A DNA stretch of 64,000 bases, taken from assembly GCA_027021615.1 (NCBI GenBank), contig JALUTY010000021.1, positions 62,001-126,000 of the forward strand, written 5' to 3'. The translations under genes and the position numbers were made by a program. The notes under the pieces were generated by a model, which saw only the letters and a program-made list of their open reading frames with translations, had not been told where the DNA came from and ran no database searches. Within the stretch, counting starts at the first letter, position 1; each line of letters begins with the position of its first letter. The stretch comes from a bacterium. GTDB lineage: Bacteria; Desulfobacterota; Deferrisomatia; Deferrisomatales; Deferrisomataceae. Positions 23,703-31,496 of the stretch are shown here, piece by piece.

Positions 23703-25430
23703 CTACCTCACCTGCTTCTCGGCCCGGAGGGCTGCCTCGACCTCCGGCCACAGGTCCTGACCCGCGGTGTTCAGGTACTCGCGAACCCGGTCCACCCGGA
23801 GCGGATCTCCGTAGCGCGACACGAGCACCGCGGCCCGCACCCGGGCCTGCCGGGGGAGGTCGGCCGACACGGCCCCTTCCACAGCGTCCCAGGCCTCGTT
23901 GGTGTCACACAGGGCCAGGCCCTCGACTGCGTGGAGCGCGACCCGGTCGTCCCGGTCTGCCCCTAAGGAATCCAACAGCGCCTTGCAGCCCGTCTCCCCC
24001 AGCATGGCCAGGGCCCGGGCCGCAAGCCACCCCACCTGGGGATCGTCGAGCATCTGGGCCAGGTCCGGTGCGGCCACCGGGTCCCCGATCTGGCCGAGCA
24101 CCCAGCACGCTGCAGCCTTGCGGCCCGGGTTGTCAGCACGCAGCTCTTCCTCCAGAAAAGGCACCACCGCCGTGCCCAAGCGCTGAAGGATCTGAAACCG
24201 AAGGCTCATGGTGGGGTCGTTGGGGCTCGCGGAGAAGAACAGCTCGGGCTTTTCCGCACCCACCCGCTCCAGGGCCAGGCCGGCGAACCACCTCAGATCC
24301 TCGTCGCGCAAGGCCTGAAGAAGCGGCTCCACGGCCCGGGCCGTGCCCACGGCCACCAGCCCCGCCACGGCCGCGATCCGAACGGCCCGCACGGGGTGAT
24401 CGAGCAGCTCAATCATCACCTTCTCGGCGCGGGGGTCACCGATGTCCCGGAGGACGTTGAGCGCCCGAACCCGCACGGCAGGCGGCCCGGTCCGGCACAG
24501 CTCCACCAACCGCTCCACCACAGGCTTCCCGAAATGGACCAGCGCCGCCCGGGCCGCTTCGGCGACCTGTTCGTCGTCGTCCCCCAGCCTCTCCGCCAGG
24601 GCGTCCACCACCCACACGGCGTCGTCCAGGTTCTCTGCCAGCTTGCCCAGGGAGAACGCGGCGTTCTTGCGCACCCGAGGGTCCTCGTCGTCCAGCACCC
24701 CCACCAGGGGCTCCACTGCCCTCAGGTCACCCAGCCCTCCCAGCAGGTAAGCGGCCTCCTGCCGCACCCGGGGGTCAGGGCTTTGGAGGGCCTGGATCAC
24801 CGGCTCGGCGTTGTCCCGGGCGTATCGGAGGAGGGCCTCCACGATCATGCCGGAGAGTCCCTTGTTCTCCCGGACCAGGCGTCCCAACACGGCCTCCACG
24901 GCCCGGGGGCCTCCGATCTGGAGAAGCGCCGTGACCGCGTACATGCGTACCTCGTCCCGCGGGTCGTCCAGGTAGCGGATCAACGTGGGTACGGCGCGCC
25001 GATCCTGGATCTCGCCCAGCAGGTAAATGCAGTCGACGGTGGTTGCCTGATCCGCCTCCTCGAGGATCTCGATCAAAGGAGCCACGGCCTCGGACCCCAT
25101 CCGAACCAGGGTGGCCCCGATGAGCCAGTTGTTGCGGGTGCGGCGCATCTCCGACACCAGCCGGGGCACGGCCCGGGGTCCTGTCTGGTGCAGCACCTCC
25201 ATGGCCTCCAGTGCGGCCGGCAGGTCTTTGCCTTTGAGCACCTCGATCAGCGCCTCCAGGCGGCCGGCCTCGGTGGGGGCGGCCACGGCCCGGCGAACGG
25301 CCTCGGATCCCTGGGCACGGCCCCGGGGCAGGGTGCGCATCGCGGCACCGGCGCTCCACGCCATACACAAAACGAGGCCCAGGGCGAGCCGCTTTCGCCC
25401 CGGGCCTCGACAGACGAATCTCCACCCCAT
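23703..25430 (-). CDS. Exported HEAT-repeat protein
   Basis: 575 aa. A basic N-terminus and hydrophobic stretch (RKRLALGLVLCMAWSAGAA) suggest a signal peptide. The rest is about 15 HEAT/PBS-lyase-type repeats with the pattern DPRVRQEAAYLLGGLGD and AVEPLVGVLDD repeated through the protein, making a solenoid for protein binding. No catalytic residues. It directly follows the thioredoxin gene in the cytochrome operon, so it may serve as a periplasmic assembly scaffold for that system (inference). Confidence 0.85.
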   Translation of the reverse strand: MGWRFVCRGPGRKRLALGLVLCMAWSAGAAMRTLPRGRAQGSEAVRRAVAAPTEAGRLEALIEVLKGKDLPAALEAMEVLHQTGPRAVPRLVSEMRRTRNNWLIGATLVRMGSEAVAPLIEILEEADQATTVDCIYLLGEIQDRRAVPTLIRYLDDPRDEVRMYAVTALLQIGGPRAVEAVLGRLVRENKGLSGMIVEALLRYARDNAEPVIQALQSPDPRVRQEAAYLLGGLGDLRAVEPLVGVLDDEDPRVRKNAAFSLGKLAENLDDAVWVVDALAERLGDDDEQVAEAARAALVHFGKPVVERLVELCRTGPPAVRVRALNVLRDIGDPRAEKVMIELLDHPVRAVRIAAVAGLVAVGTARAVEPLLQALRDEDLRWFAGLALERVGAEKPELFFSASPNDPTMSLRFQILQRLGTAVVPFLEEELRADNPGRKAAACWVLGQIGDPVAAPDLAQMLDDPQVGWLAARALAMLGETGCKALLDSLGADRDDRVALHAVEGLALCDTNEAWDAVEGAVSADLPRQARVRAAVLVSRYGDPLRVDRVREYLNTAGQDLWPEVEAALRAEKQVR

Positions 25431-25465
25431 GGAACCGACTCCCTGCCCCCCTTCTCGGGCTGCGG

Positions 25466-26029
25466 CTAGGGTTTGCAGGTGGGATCGGCCAACAGCTCGT
25501 CGAGGACGAACGGCACCTCGCTGATGCCGTCCGCATAGTCTCCCACGTGGGCGTACCGGATCACCCCCTGACAGTCAATGATCACCTTGAGGGGGATCGG
25601 CCCGGACAGCCCGTAGATCTTGGTGGCTACCTCGAACTCGGTGTCCATGAGCATGGGGTAGGTCAGCTTGTACTTCTCGCGCAAGGTGCGGATCTTCTGC
25701 CGGTCCTTCTTGTCCCCCCGGCTCAAGGTGATGCCCAGGAGCTGGTAGCCCTTGTCCTTGTACTGGCGGTACTCCTCCTCCAGCCGGGGCATCTCGCCCT
25801 TGCAGATGTCGCACCAGGTGGCCCAGAACTCCAGCATGATCACTTTGCGGCCGAGAAACTGATCCAGGGAGACCGGCTTGCCGGTCTCGAAGTCCTCCAG
25901 GGTGAACGTGGGGGCCTTGTCGCCGATCTGGAGCCGCATGGCGGTCTCTTGGGCGCGAGCCAGGCCGAACCAGGTCAGGACCAGAGCCGCACCCACTATG
26001 ACCGCTTTCTTCCCCGCCGAAAACGACAT
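25466..26029 (-). CDS. Periplasmic thioredoxin-like protein (TlpA/AhpC-TSA fold), CDIC active site
   Basis: 187 aa from ATG 26029 with GGAGGAA upstream; an upstream in-frame extension to 26128 lacks an RBS. Signal peptide MSFSAGKKAVIVGAALVLTW to ARA. Redoxin domain: GDKAPTFTLEDFETG, active site WATWCDICKGEMP and cis-Pro region GPIPLKVIID. The CDIC pair is unusual relative to CxPC and suggests a distinct redox potential. Third of three redoxins in one operon with a seven-heme cytochrome. Confidence 0.9.
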   Translation of the reverse strand: MSFSAGKKAVIVGAALVLTWFGLARAQETAMRLQIGDKAPTFTLEDFETGKPVSLDQFLGRKVIMLEFWATWCDICKGEMPRLEEEYRQYKDKGYQLLGITLSRGDKKDRQKIRTLREKYKLTYPMLMDTEFEVATKIYGLSGPIPLKVIIDCQGVIRYAHVGDYADGISEVPFVLDELLADPTCKP

Positions 26030-26128
26030 CTCGTTCCTCCCTCCGGTGCCGGGCTTCTCTGTCTCACACCGAGTTGCGTCCAATAAGGATACATCTCCAG
26101 GAACAACCGTTCGAACGCAACAGGGCAC

Positions 26129-27226
26129 TCAGTGGTCGAGCTCCAAAGGTCTCCGCCACCGCTCCACGGTGCGACGGGCCCATTCCCGGCCCCGGTCGCC
26201 GTGGCACTTGGGGCAGGTTCGCTCGATCCGGCGATCATAGCAGTTGTCGGGGTGGACAAGGAAGTACCCGTAGGAGTGCACGTCCCGCTTCGTCTGCTCC
26301 TGGGCCATCAGGTCCTTGGTCTGCTGGATGTGGCAGTCGAAGCACACCAGCTTTGCCGTGTCAGGGTGGTGGGTGTGCTCGGCGTAGCGATCCTTGAACT
26401 CGTGGCAGCCGAAGCAAAACGACATGGCCCCTTCCACCTCCTCCCGGGGCTTTTTGTCGGCGCCGTAGATGCCGCACACGTCGCAGCGCACCTTGTTCTT
26501 CCCACTGCGCTCCTCCTTCCATTTGGCGAAGTTGCGCAGGATGGCCTGGGTGTTCGTCTCCCCGGGCTGCTTGTCGAGAGGCACGTAGTACTTTCCCAGG
26601 TCCTCGCCCGGTCGGAACCCCACCGGAAAGTAGTAGGTTCCGGTGGGATCGCGGCCGCGCACGTGGCATGCCGCGCAAATCATCTCGCTTTGGGCCTCGG
26701 GGAGCTTGCCCGGGTGTACAATCGGGCCGTCCCCCCCGGCCTCGGCATGGGCTCGGCCCGGCCCGTGGCAGGCCTCACACCCGATCCGGCGCTCGGCCAC
26801 GACCCCCGTGGCCGGGTCGAACCCGGTGACGTGGCAGCCCTTGCAGAACTTCCCGTAAGGTTTCTTCCGCCACGACCACACGTTGTAGGGACGCCACTGC
26901 TGGGACTGGATGCTCCAGAGCTTAGGCAGCACGAAGTAGTCGTTCCCGATCTTCTTCATGTAGCGCTGGTCCCAGTGACCACCGATCACGTAATCCACGT
27001 CGTCCTTCGTGAACCCCAGGTTGGGCACCGAGAAGTCACCGAGGATCACATTGGGGTTCTTCCGGGCGTCCTGGACCACCGTGGCGTGGAACGTCTCCTT
27101 CCACCCCTCGTACTTGTCGCGGTGGCACTCCCCGCACCGGGTGCTGCCCACATACCCCTCGAGGCTCACCGCGCCGGCCGGCACCGCCGCCAGCAACATT
27201 ATCAGCCCCCCAACGAGGCGCCTCAT
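26129..27226 (-). CDS. Seven-heme c-type cytochrome
   Basis: 365 aa, exported (signal peptide MRRLVGGLIMLLAAVPAGA). CxxCH heme sites in order: CGECH, CKGCH, CEACH, CAACH, CFGCH, CFDCH, CPKCH, so seven hemes. An eighth CxxC (CDVCG) between sites 4 and 5 lacks the His. The spacing with a long first gap (about 90 residues) resembles NapC/cytochrome c554-type tetraheme-plus proteins (multiheme_cytochrome fold). Start overlaps the upstream lipoprotein redoxin stop by 4 bp. Role: periplasmic electron transfer, partner unknown. Flanking redoxins suggest cysteine or heme maturation, or an electron route to thiols. Confidence 0.92.
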   Translation of the reverse strand: MRRLVGGLIMLLAAVPAGAVSLEGYVGSTRCGECHRDKYEGWKETFHATVVQDARKNPNVILGDFSVPNLGFTKDDVDYVIGGHWDQRYMKKIGNDYFVLPKLWSIQSQQWRPYNVWSWRKKPYGKFCKGCHVTGFDPATGVVAERRIGCEACHGPGRAHAEAGGDGPIVHPGKLPEAQSEMICAACHVRGRDPTGTYYFPVGFRPGEDLGKYYVPLDKQPGETNTQAILRNFAKWKEERSGKNKVRCDVCGIYGADKKPREEVEGAMSFCFGCHEFKDRYAEHTHHPDTAKLVCFDCHIQQTKDLMAQEQTKRDVHSYGYFLVHPDNCYDRRIERTCPKCHGDRGREWARRTVERWRRPLELDH

Positions 27227-27801
27227 CCGCTCTCCCTCAAGATCGCCCGCACCTCTTCCTCGAACCGGGGGGCCAGGGCGCGTTTGAACCCGGTGTGCAC
27301 CGCCCGCACCACCCCCCGCCGGTCGATCACCACGGTCACCGGGATCAACCACTTCGTGTAGTGTTGGGAGATCGCCAGGTCAGGATCCACCAGGATCGGG
27401 TAGGGGGGAGCCAGCTCCCGCTCCGCCATGGCTCGGGCGAGGGACTCGGCCGCGGTACGGTCGGTGTTGACCCCGAGCACCTGGAGGCCCTCGGGGCCGT
27501 AGCGTTCCTGGAGTTCCGCCAGAAACGGCATCTCTTCGAGGCAGGGGCTGCACCGGATGCCCCAGAACTGCAGGATCACCACCTTTCGGCCCACCAGGTC
27601 CGAGAGCCGGACCTCCTTGCCGCCGAGGTCCCGACCCACGAAGTCGATGTACCCCTTCCCCACGGCCACGCGCCCGTCGGCCGGCGGTGCCGGGACCGGC
27701 ACCCGAACCGCCGGTCCCTCCACCCCCACGCCGGCGCATCCGGCCCCCAGGAGGAGCAGAAGCAACGGTGCGACCGCGGCGACTCGGAGTCGTCCCGTCA
27801 C
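27223..27801 (-). CDS. TlpA-like thioredoxin lipoprotein
   Basis: 192 aa. Lipobox LLGAGC at about residues 17-22 after a hydrophobic signal, so it is a membrane-anchored lipoprotein. Redoxin domain with VGRKVVILQFWGIRC, active site CSPC and the cis-Pro segment WLIPVTVVIDRRG. TlpA-type proteins reduce periplasmic disulfides, commonly in cytochrome maturation. 6 bp behind the first redoxin gene and 4-bp overlapped with the cytochrome gene. Confidence 0.9.
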   Translation of the reverse strand: MTGRLRVAAVAPLLLLLLGAGCAGVGVEGPAVRVPVPAPPADGRVAVGKGYIDFVGRDLGGKEVRLSDLVGRKVVILQFWGIRCSPCLEEMPFLAELQERYGPEGLQVLGVNTDRTAAESLARAMAERELAPPYPILVDPDLAISQHYTKWLIPVTVVIDRRGVVRAVHTGFKRALAPRFEEEVRAILRESG

Positions 27802-27807
27802 GGCCGG

Positions 27808-28344
27808 TTACTCCGCCAGCAGGGCCCGGAGGGTCTTTTCGTACGTGGCCTCGTCCCCTGCCTCGTACCCTTCGTGCCGGAACCGGACCACCCCTTTCTT
27901 GTCGATCATCACGTTCAAGGGGGCCCCCATCAGCCCATACGTGTCGATCGCCGTGAACTCCGGGTCCGGCGTCACCGGAAAGGTGATTCCGGCGGCCTTG
28001 AGGTCCTCGCGGCTCTCCAGCTGCCTCCGGATGAACGGGGCGTCCACCCCGTCGGCGTTCACGGCCAGCAGCACGAGTCCCTGATCCCGGTACTTCTCCC
28101 AGAGCTTCTGGAGCTCGGGCAGCTCCCGGATGCACGGCCCGCACCGCAACCCCCAGAAGTTGAGCCACACCACCTTGCCCCTCAGGTCGGCCAGCCGGTA
28201 CGGATTGCCGTCCAGGTCGGACAGGTCGAAGGTGGGAGCCGGCTTGCCCACCCACTCGTCCGCCTCCTCGCCCGCCTGGACGGCCGCCGCCGCGAAGAGC
28301 ACCAGTCCCACCACGACCCAGGCCCATCTGCGCACCTGCCTCAT
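27808..28344 (-). CDS. Periplasmic TlpA-like thioredoxin, CGPC active site
   Basis: 178 aa from ATG 28344 with GGGGAG upstream and a clear sigma-70 promoter at 28384-28413. Signal peptide MRQVRRWAWVVVGLVLFAA to VQA. Redoxin domain: GKPAPTFDLSDLDGN, active site LRCGPCIRELP, cis-Pro region GAPLNVMIDKKG. First gene of the redoxin-cytochrome-HEAT operon. Likely a thiol reductant for apocytochrome or another periplasmic client. Confidence 0.9.
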   Translation of the reverse strand: MRQVRRWAWVVVGLVLFAAAAVQAGEEADEWVGKPAPTFDLSDLDGNPYRLADLRGKVVWLNFWGLRCGPCIRELPELQKLWEKYRDQGLVLLAVNADGVDAPFIRRQLESREDLKAAGITFPVTPDPEFTAIDTYGLMGAPLNVMIDKKGVVRFRHEGYEAGDEATYEKTLRALLAE

Positions 28345-28383
28345 TGGCAACTCCCCTTTCCGGAAAAGTGACGAAGCGCACGA

Positions 28384-28413
28384 ATTGTAGGGGTCCCCCT
28401 CAGCCCCCGTCAA
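28384..28413 (-). promoter_or_regulatory. Sigma-70 promoter of the thioredoxin-cytochrome operon
   Basis: On the minus strand: -35 TTGACG (28408-28413), 18-bp spacer, -10 TACAAT (28384-28389). Transcription would start near 28377, giving a leader of about 33 nt. Confidence 0.75.
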
Positions 28414-28476
28414 CGAGGTACGCGTCGGGGGAAACTTGGAAGCCCCCCTCATACCAAAGGATACCCAGCCGAGGGC

Positions 28477-28663
28477 GGGGCAAGGGACCTGCCTCCGGCC
28501 GGGCGCGAAGCCAGGCATTGAGATTCGCCGCGCAGGCACGGGGCGGGGGAGCTGGCTTCATGACAACCCGTTGGAATCCGCACCCTTTCGCAGTCCAGAC
28601 GCCGGAGGCTCTGCGCGGCGAGCGAAGGGGCCGCGCCCGGCTCTCCGACAGGCCCCTTGCCCC
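28477..28663 (+). repeat. 187-bp dispersed palindromic repeat, copy A
   Basis: Begins GGGGCAAGGGACCTGCC and ends with the near-complement GGCCCCTTGCCCC. Arms continue inward (GGCGCG against CGCGCC, GCCGCGCAG against CTGCGCGGC), so the transcript would fold into a long hairpin. Plus orientation. Further copies at 32815, 36172, 47886 and 59413. Confidence 0.85.
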
Positions 28664-28703
28664 TCTGGGCAGGGGGGCAATAGCTTTGAACGCGATTTGG
28701 TAT

Positions 28704-28755
28704 CAGGCCCCTTCGGGGCCGTACAACGGGGAAAATAACGTTCCCTGCTCCGGGG
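28704..28755 (+). repeat. GGCCCC hairpin module, copy 1
   Basis: GGCCCCTTCGGGGCC (28706-28720) followed by GTACAACGGGGAA, then TAACGTTCCCTG and TCCGGGG. Copies at 36106 (plus) and 32028-32080 (minus) keep both the hairpin and the tail. Confidence 0.75.
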
Positions 28756-28767
28756 TCCACAGCCGGC

Positions 28768-28930
28768 GGCGGGCATGGGTCTCAGAAACCGAAATTCAGC
28801 GGACAGGAGACAGGAAATCCCGAAAAGCAGTTTAGGTTCCCCGGGGGATCCTCTCGGGGCACCGAAGAGCCTTTTCCCTGTCCACCGACTTCTGAATTCT
28901 GGCCCCTGAAACCCATGCCCCCCTAGCTTT
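28768..28930 (+). repeat. Chimeric repeat: 187-bp repeat ends with a different interior
   Basis: Starts GGGCATGGGTCTCAG and ends TGAAACCCATGCCCC, like the termini of the 187-bp repeat, but the interior is unrelated: inverted arms ATTCAGCGGACAGG and CCCTGTCCACCGACTTC plus GAATTCTGGCCCC. The segment at 59647-59835 has the same plan. Confidence 0.55.
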
Positions 28931-28949
28931 GGCGCGGTTCGAGAGCCGC

Positions 28950-29028
28950 CCGGCCGCCTAGCTGCCTAGCGGGCCGAAGGCCCTAGACCGATGACCGTTG
29001 ACCGCAGACCGACGACCGAAGTTACGAA
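28950..29028 (-). repeat. Octad/hairpin/heptad cassette, copy 1
   Basis: On the minus strand it reads a period-7 array of CGGTCNN units, GGGCCTTCGGCCCGCT, then GCTAGGCGGC octad-like units. The heptads appear on the plus strand as GACCGAT, GACCGTT, GACCGCA, GACCGAC and GACCGAA in a row. Confidence 0.75.
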
Positions 29029-29040
29029 GTTACATGGAAA

Positions 29041-29431
29041 CGGGTGCGGGCGGGAGGGCTGTAAGCCGGGTTCTGTACCCCTTTCGGGGCGGCGACCATT
29101 CCTCTGGGACCCGGGTCTCCCCGGGCCTCCAGCGGCCTACCCGGGAGCTTGGGGCGGGCCACCCTCGTTGCGCTCCCCTATTTGGCCTTGCTCCGGGTGG
29201 GGTTTGCCGAGCCGGCCCGGTTGCCCGGACCGCTGGTGAGCTCTTACCTCACCGTTTCACCCTTACCCGGCCCCCAGCACGGCTGAGGGCCGGGCGGTCT
29301 GTTCTCTGTGGCACTTTCCTTCGGGTTGCCCCGACTGGACGTTATCCAGCACCCTGCCCTGTGGAGCCCGGACTTTCCTCCCTAGGGGCCCTGCCCTAGG
29401 GCGGCCGCCCGCCCCCTCGCTGCCGCACCCG
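29041..29431 (-). ncRNA. rnpB: RNase P RNA (bacterial type A)
   Basis: About 391 nt. Both ends pair (CGGGTGCGGGCGGG with the 5' GGGTGCGGCAGC region). Universally conserved P RNA segments are present in order on the minus strand: GAGGAAAGTCCGGGCTCC, then CAGGGTGCTGGATAACGTCC, GGAAAGTGCCACAGAGAA, GTAAGGGTGAAACGGTGAGG and the 3' ACAGAACCCGGCTTACAG. It is the catalytic RNA that trims tRNA 5' ends. It lies between dispersed repeats on both sides, with no protein gene in between. Confidence 0.97.
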
Positions 29432-29508
29432 TCTTCTTTCGGCGGGAAATCGAACGGACTTGAATGTTGACCCGGCGGTTCAGTGGGCGCCCTCTTCCCC
29501 CGATCGGA

Positions 29509-29588
29509 GGGGCAAGGGACCTGCCGGAGAGCCGGGCGCGGCCCCTTGGATCGCCGCGCAGCGCCTCCGGCGTTCGGACCCCGAGAAC
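29509..29588 (-). repeat. Fragment of the 187-bp repeat, copy F
   Basis: Plus strand reads GGGGCAAGGGACCTGCCGG, GAGCCGGGCGCGGCCCCTT and GCCGCGCAGCGCCTCC, the right half of the repeat in minus orientation. Similarity stops near 29588. It lies upstream of the RNase P gene. Confidence 0.75.
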
Positions 29589-29650
29589 GCCCCCATGTTC
29601 GTCGCCGAGGTAATAGATACCCGAGCTTCGGTTCCGCGGTTACCGAAGCC

Positions 29651-30385
29651 TCACCCCGCCTCGGGCGTTTCCCGCGGGGGCACCAGGATCCGGTGGCAGT
29701 TGGGGCATTGGAGCACCCGCGTGCGCCGGATGATCTCGATGTACATCTGGGGAGGAATCCGCATGTAGCAGGCCGTGCACGCCTCGTCGCGGGCCTCGAC
29801 CACCGCGAGCCCCCCCCGCCGCGAGCGGATGAGGCGGTACCGGTCCACCACGTCCTGGGGCAGCTCTCCGAGGATTCTTTGCTCCTCGGCCCGGTGGCCG
29901 GCCATGGCCTGCTCGGTCTCCTCCATCACCGAACTGAGAAGCTGCTCGGCCTCTGCGAGGGTATTCTCCAGATCCCTCACCCGGGTCTGCACCCGCTCCA
30001 TGTCCACCCGCACGGCCTCGAGCTCCTCCACGTCCCGCTCCAAGGCCTGCTCCTCCTGGGCCACGGTCTGCTTCGCAGAGCTCATCTCGGCCAGCACCGC
30101 TTGGTACTCGCGGCTCGTCTTCACGTCGCCCATTCGCGACTTGATCCGCTGGATCCTCTCTTTTCCGTCCTTGATCGCCAGCTCCCGCTTGCGACGCTCG
30201 ATGTCGAGGGCGTGGGCCCGCTCGCGGTAGGCGTCGAGGTTCTGCTGGGTCTCCCGCAGGTCCTCCTCGGCCCGGGCCCGGGCCTCCTCCGCCTCCTTGC
30301 GGCGCGCGGTCAGCCGGTCGATCTCGTCCGCCACCTGCTGCAGCCGTTCCAATAACGTCAACACGTCCTGCTGTCCGGTCTCCAA
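29651..30385 (-). CDS. C4-type zinc-ribbon coiled-coil protein (DUF164-like)
   Basis: 244 aa from a TTG at 30385 with AAGGAGG five bases upstream; a longer in-frame reading lacks an RBS. Residues about 8-170 are one long coiled coil (LLERLQQVADEIDRLTARRK and on). The C-terminal zinc ribbon has CTACYMRIPP and LQCPNCHRILVP, i.e. two CxxC pairs. Family members are widespread in Deltaproteobacteria and often sit next to nif3, as here (92 bp apart). Function is not established; nucleic-acid binding has been suggested. Confidence 0.88.
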   Translation of the reverse strand: METGQQDVLTLLERLQQVADEIDRLTARRKEAEEARARAEEDLRETQQNLDAYRERAHALDIERRKRELAIKDGKERIQRIKSRMGDVKTSREYQAVLAEMSSAKQTVAQEEQALERDVEELEAVRVDMERVQTRVRDLENTLAEAEQLLSSVMEETEQAMAGHRAEEQRILGELPQDVVDRYRLIRSRRGGLAVVEARDEACTACYMRIPPQMYIEIIRRTRVLQCPNCHRILVPPRETPEAG

Positions 30386-30477
30386 CGTCGCCTCCTTCTG
30401 GTTCTTTGGGACTGCGGCCCGGCTGCGTGCCGGGCCTTCGGAGAAAGCCGCAGAGAAACTGAAGCCCGGTCCCCTTT

Positions 30478-31281
30478 TCAGGTTCGGACCGGGCTCCAGG
30501 GTTCGTCCTCCTCCAGCACTACGACCTTCACCCCCCCTTGGTCTCCCTGCGGGACGGCTTGCACCGCCTCGGCCAACGCCTCCACGGCGCACCGCTCGCC
30601 CACGGCGTGACCCACATCCACCAGGGTCATCCCTGCCTCCCGCGCGTCGAGGGCGGCGTGATGGCGCACGTCGCCCGTGACCAGCACCTGGGCCCCGGCG
30701 GCATGGGCGGCCGGCCACAGCGACGCCCCACCCCCCCCGCACACCGCCACCCGCTCCACCCGGCGCAACGGATCGCCCACCACCCGGGCGGTGGGAGCCG
30801 AGAGGCGGGCTGCCGCCTCCCGGGCGAACTCCGCCAGGGGCTTCGGATCCGGCAGCCTCCCCACCCGCCCCAGGCCCGGCCCGTCCTTGCCGGGCTCGGC
30901 CAAGGGCTCCACCTCCACCAGCCCCAACCTCGCGGCCAACCGATCGTTCACCCCCCCCATGGCTCGGTCCAGGTTGGTGTGGGCGCAGTACACCGCCACC
31001 CCTGCCGTCAGCAGATCGCGGATCTTCCGGCCCAGGGGGGTCGAGAGGTCGATACGGGCGAGGGGTTCGAGAAAGAGGGGGTGGTGGGTGAGGAGAAGCT
31101 CCGCCCCTTGACTCAGGGCCGTGGCCACGGCCGCAGGGGAGGGGTCGAGGGCCACCAGCACGGTTCGGACCCGGGCCCGGGGGTCACCCAGCTGCAGACC
31201 CGGCCGGTCCCAGGGTTCGGCCAGTGACAGAGGCGCCACCGATTCCACCGCCCTGGCGATCTCGGAGACGGTCAGCGACAC
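30478..31281 (-). CDS. Nif3-like dinuclear metal-binding protein (YqfO/YbgI family)
   Basis: 267 aa from a GTG. Family motifs: EPWDRPGLQLGDP near the N-terminus, LLLTHHPLFL (metal-binding His pair), CAHTNLD, and C-terminal VTGDVRHHAALDARE and DVGHAVGE. The dimetal site residues are all visible. Members are sometimes annotated GTP cyclohydrolase 1 type 2, but the physiological reaction is uncertain. Likely co-transcribed with the downstream zinc-ribbon gene. Confidence 0.9.
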   Translation of the reverse strand: MSLTVSEIARAVESVAPLSLAEPWDRPGLQLGDPRARVRTVLVALDPSPAAVATALSQGAELLLTHHPLFLEPLARIDLSTPLGRKIRDLLTAGVAVYCAHTNLDRAMGGVNDRLAARLGLVEVEPLAEPGKDGPGLGRVGRLPDPKPLAEFAREAAARLSAPTARVVGDPLRRVERVAVCGGGGASLWPAAHAAGAQVLVTGDVRHHAALDAREAGMTLVDVGHAVGERCAVEALAEAVQAVPQGDQGGVKVVVLEEDEPWSPVRT

Positions 31282-31343
31282 GCGCGTCCTCCCCCCGGCA
31301 TCGCCGTCGGTTCCAACGAACTCCCCATGGGTTGTCCCGCGAG

Positions 31344-31420
31344 TGGTGGGCCCACCTGGATTCGAACCAGGGACCGGCCGGTTATGAGCCGGCTGCTCTG
31401 ACCAACTGAGCTATGGGCCC
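31344..31420 (-). tRNA. tRNA with CAT anticodon (probably Ile2; elongator Met possible)
   Basis: 77 nt with encoded CCA. Perfect 7-bp acceptor stem (GGGCCCA/TGGGCCC), D-arm GCTC...GAGC, anticodon stem GCCGG/CCGGC around CTCATAA, T-arm CCTGG/CCAGG around TTCGAAT. The G1:C72 pair excludes initiator tRNA. The GCCGGCTCATAACCGGC arm resembles lysidine-modified tRNA-Ile2 more than elongator tRNA-Met. Confidence 0.9.
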
Positions 31421-31434
31421 TTCGGAAACCGTGG

Positions 31435-31463
31435 ATTATCGGCGAGAGCAGGCTCGGTGTCAA
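31435..31463 (-). promoter_or_regulatory. Sigma-70 promoter of the tRNA gene
   Basis: On the minus strand: -35 TTGACA (31458-31463), 17-bp spacer, -10 GATAAT (31435-31440), about 7 bp before the likely transcription start and 15 bp before the mature tRNA. Confidence 0.8.
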
Positions 31464-31496
31464 ATGCTGCGGGGCCTGGCGGCCCCGTCTCGTCGG

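Noticed and set aside
26030-26128. Extended N-terminus for the CDIC thioredoxin
   Set aside because: Would precede a clear signal peptide and lacks an SD; the ATG at 26029 has GGAGGAA.
26500-26560. CDVCG as an eighth heme site in the cytochrome
   Set aside because: No His follows the second Cys, so heme ligation is not expected.
28344-28835. Plus-strand frame of 163 codons through repeat copy A
   Set aside because: Lies fully in repeat modules, has no RBS, and the part outside the 187-bp core has no counterpart in other copies. Kept only as a coding-potential remark.
29620-29650. Hairpin GCTTCGGT/ACCGAAGC after the zinc-ribbon gene as a terminator
   Set aside because: A stem is present but there is no T-run on the minus strand, so I do not list it as a terminator.
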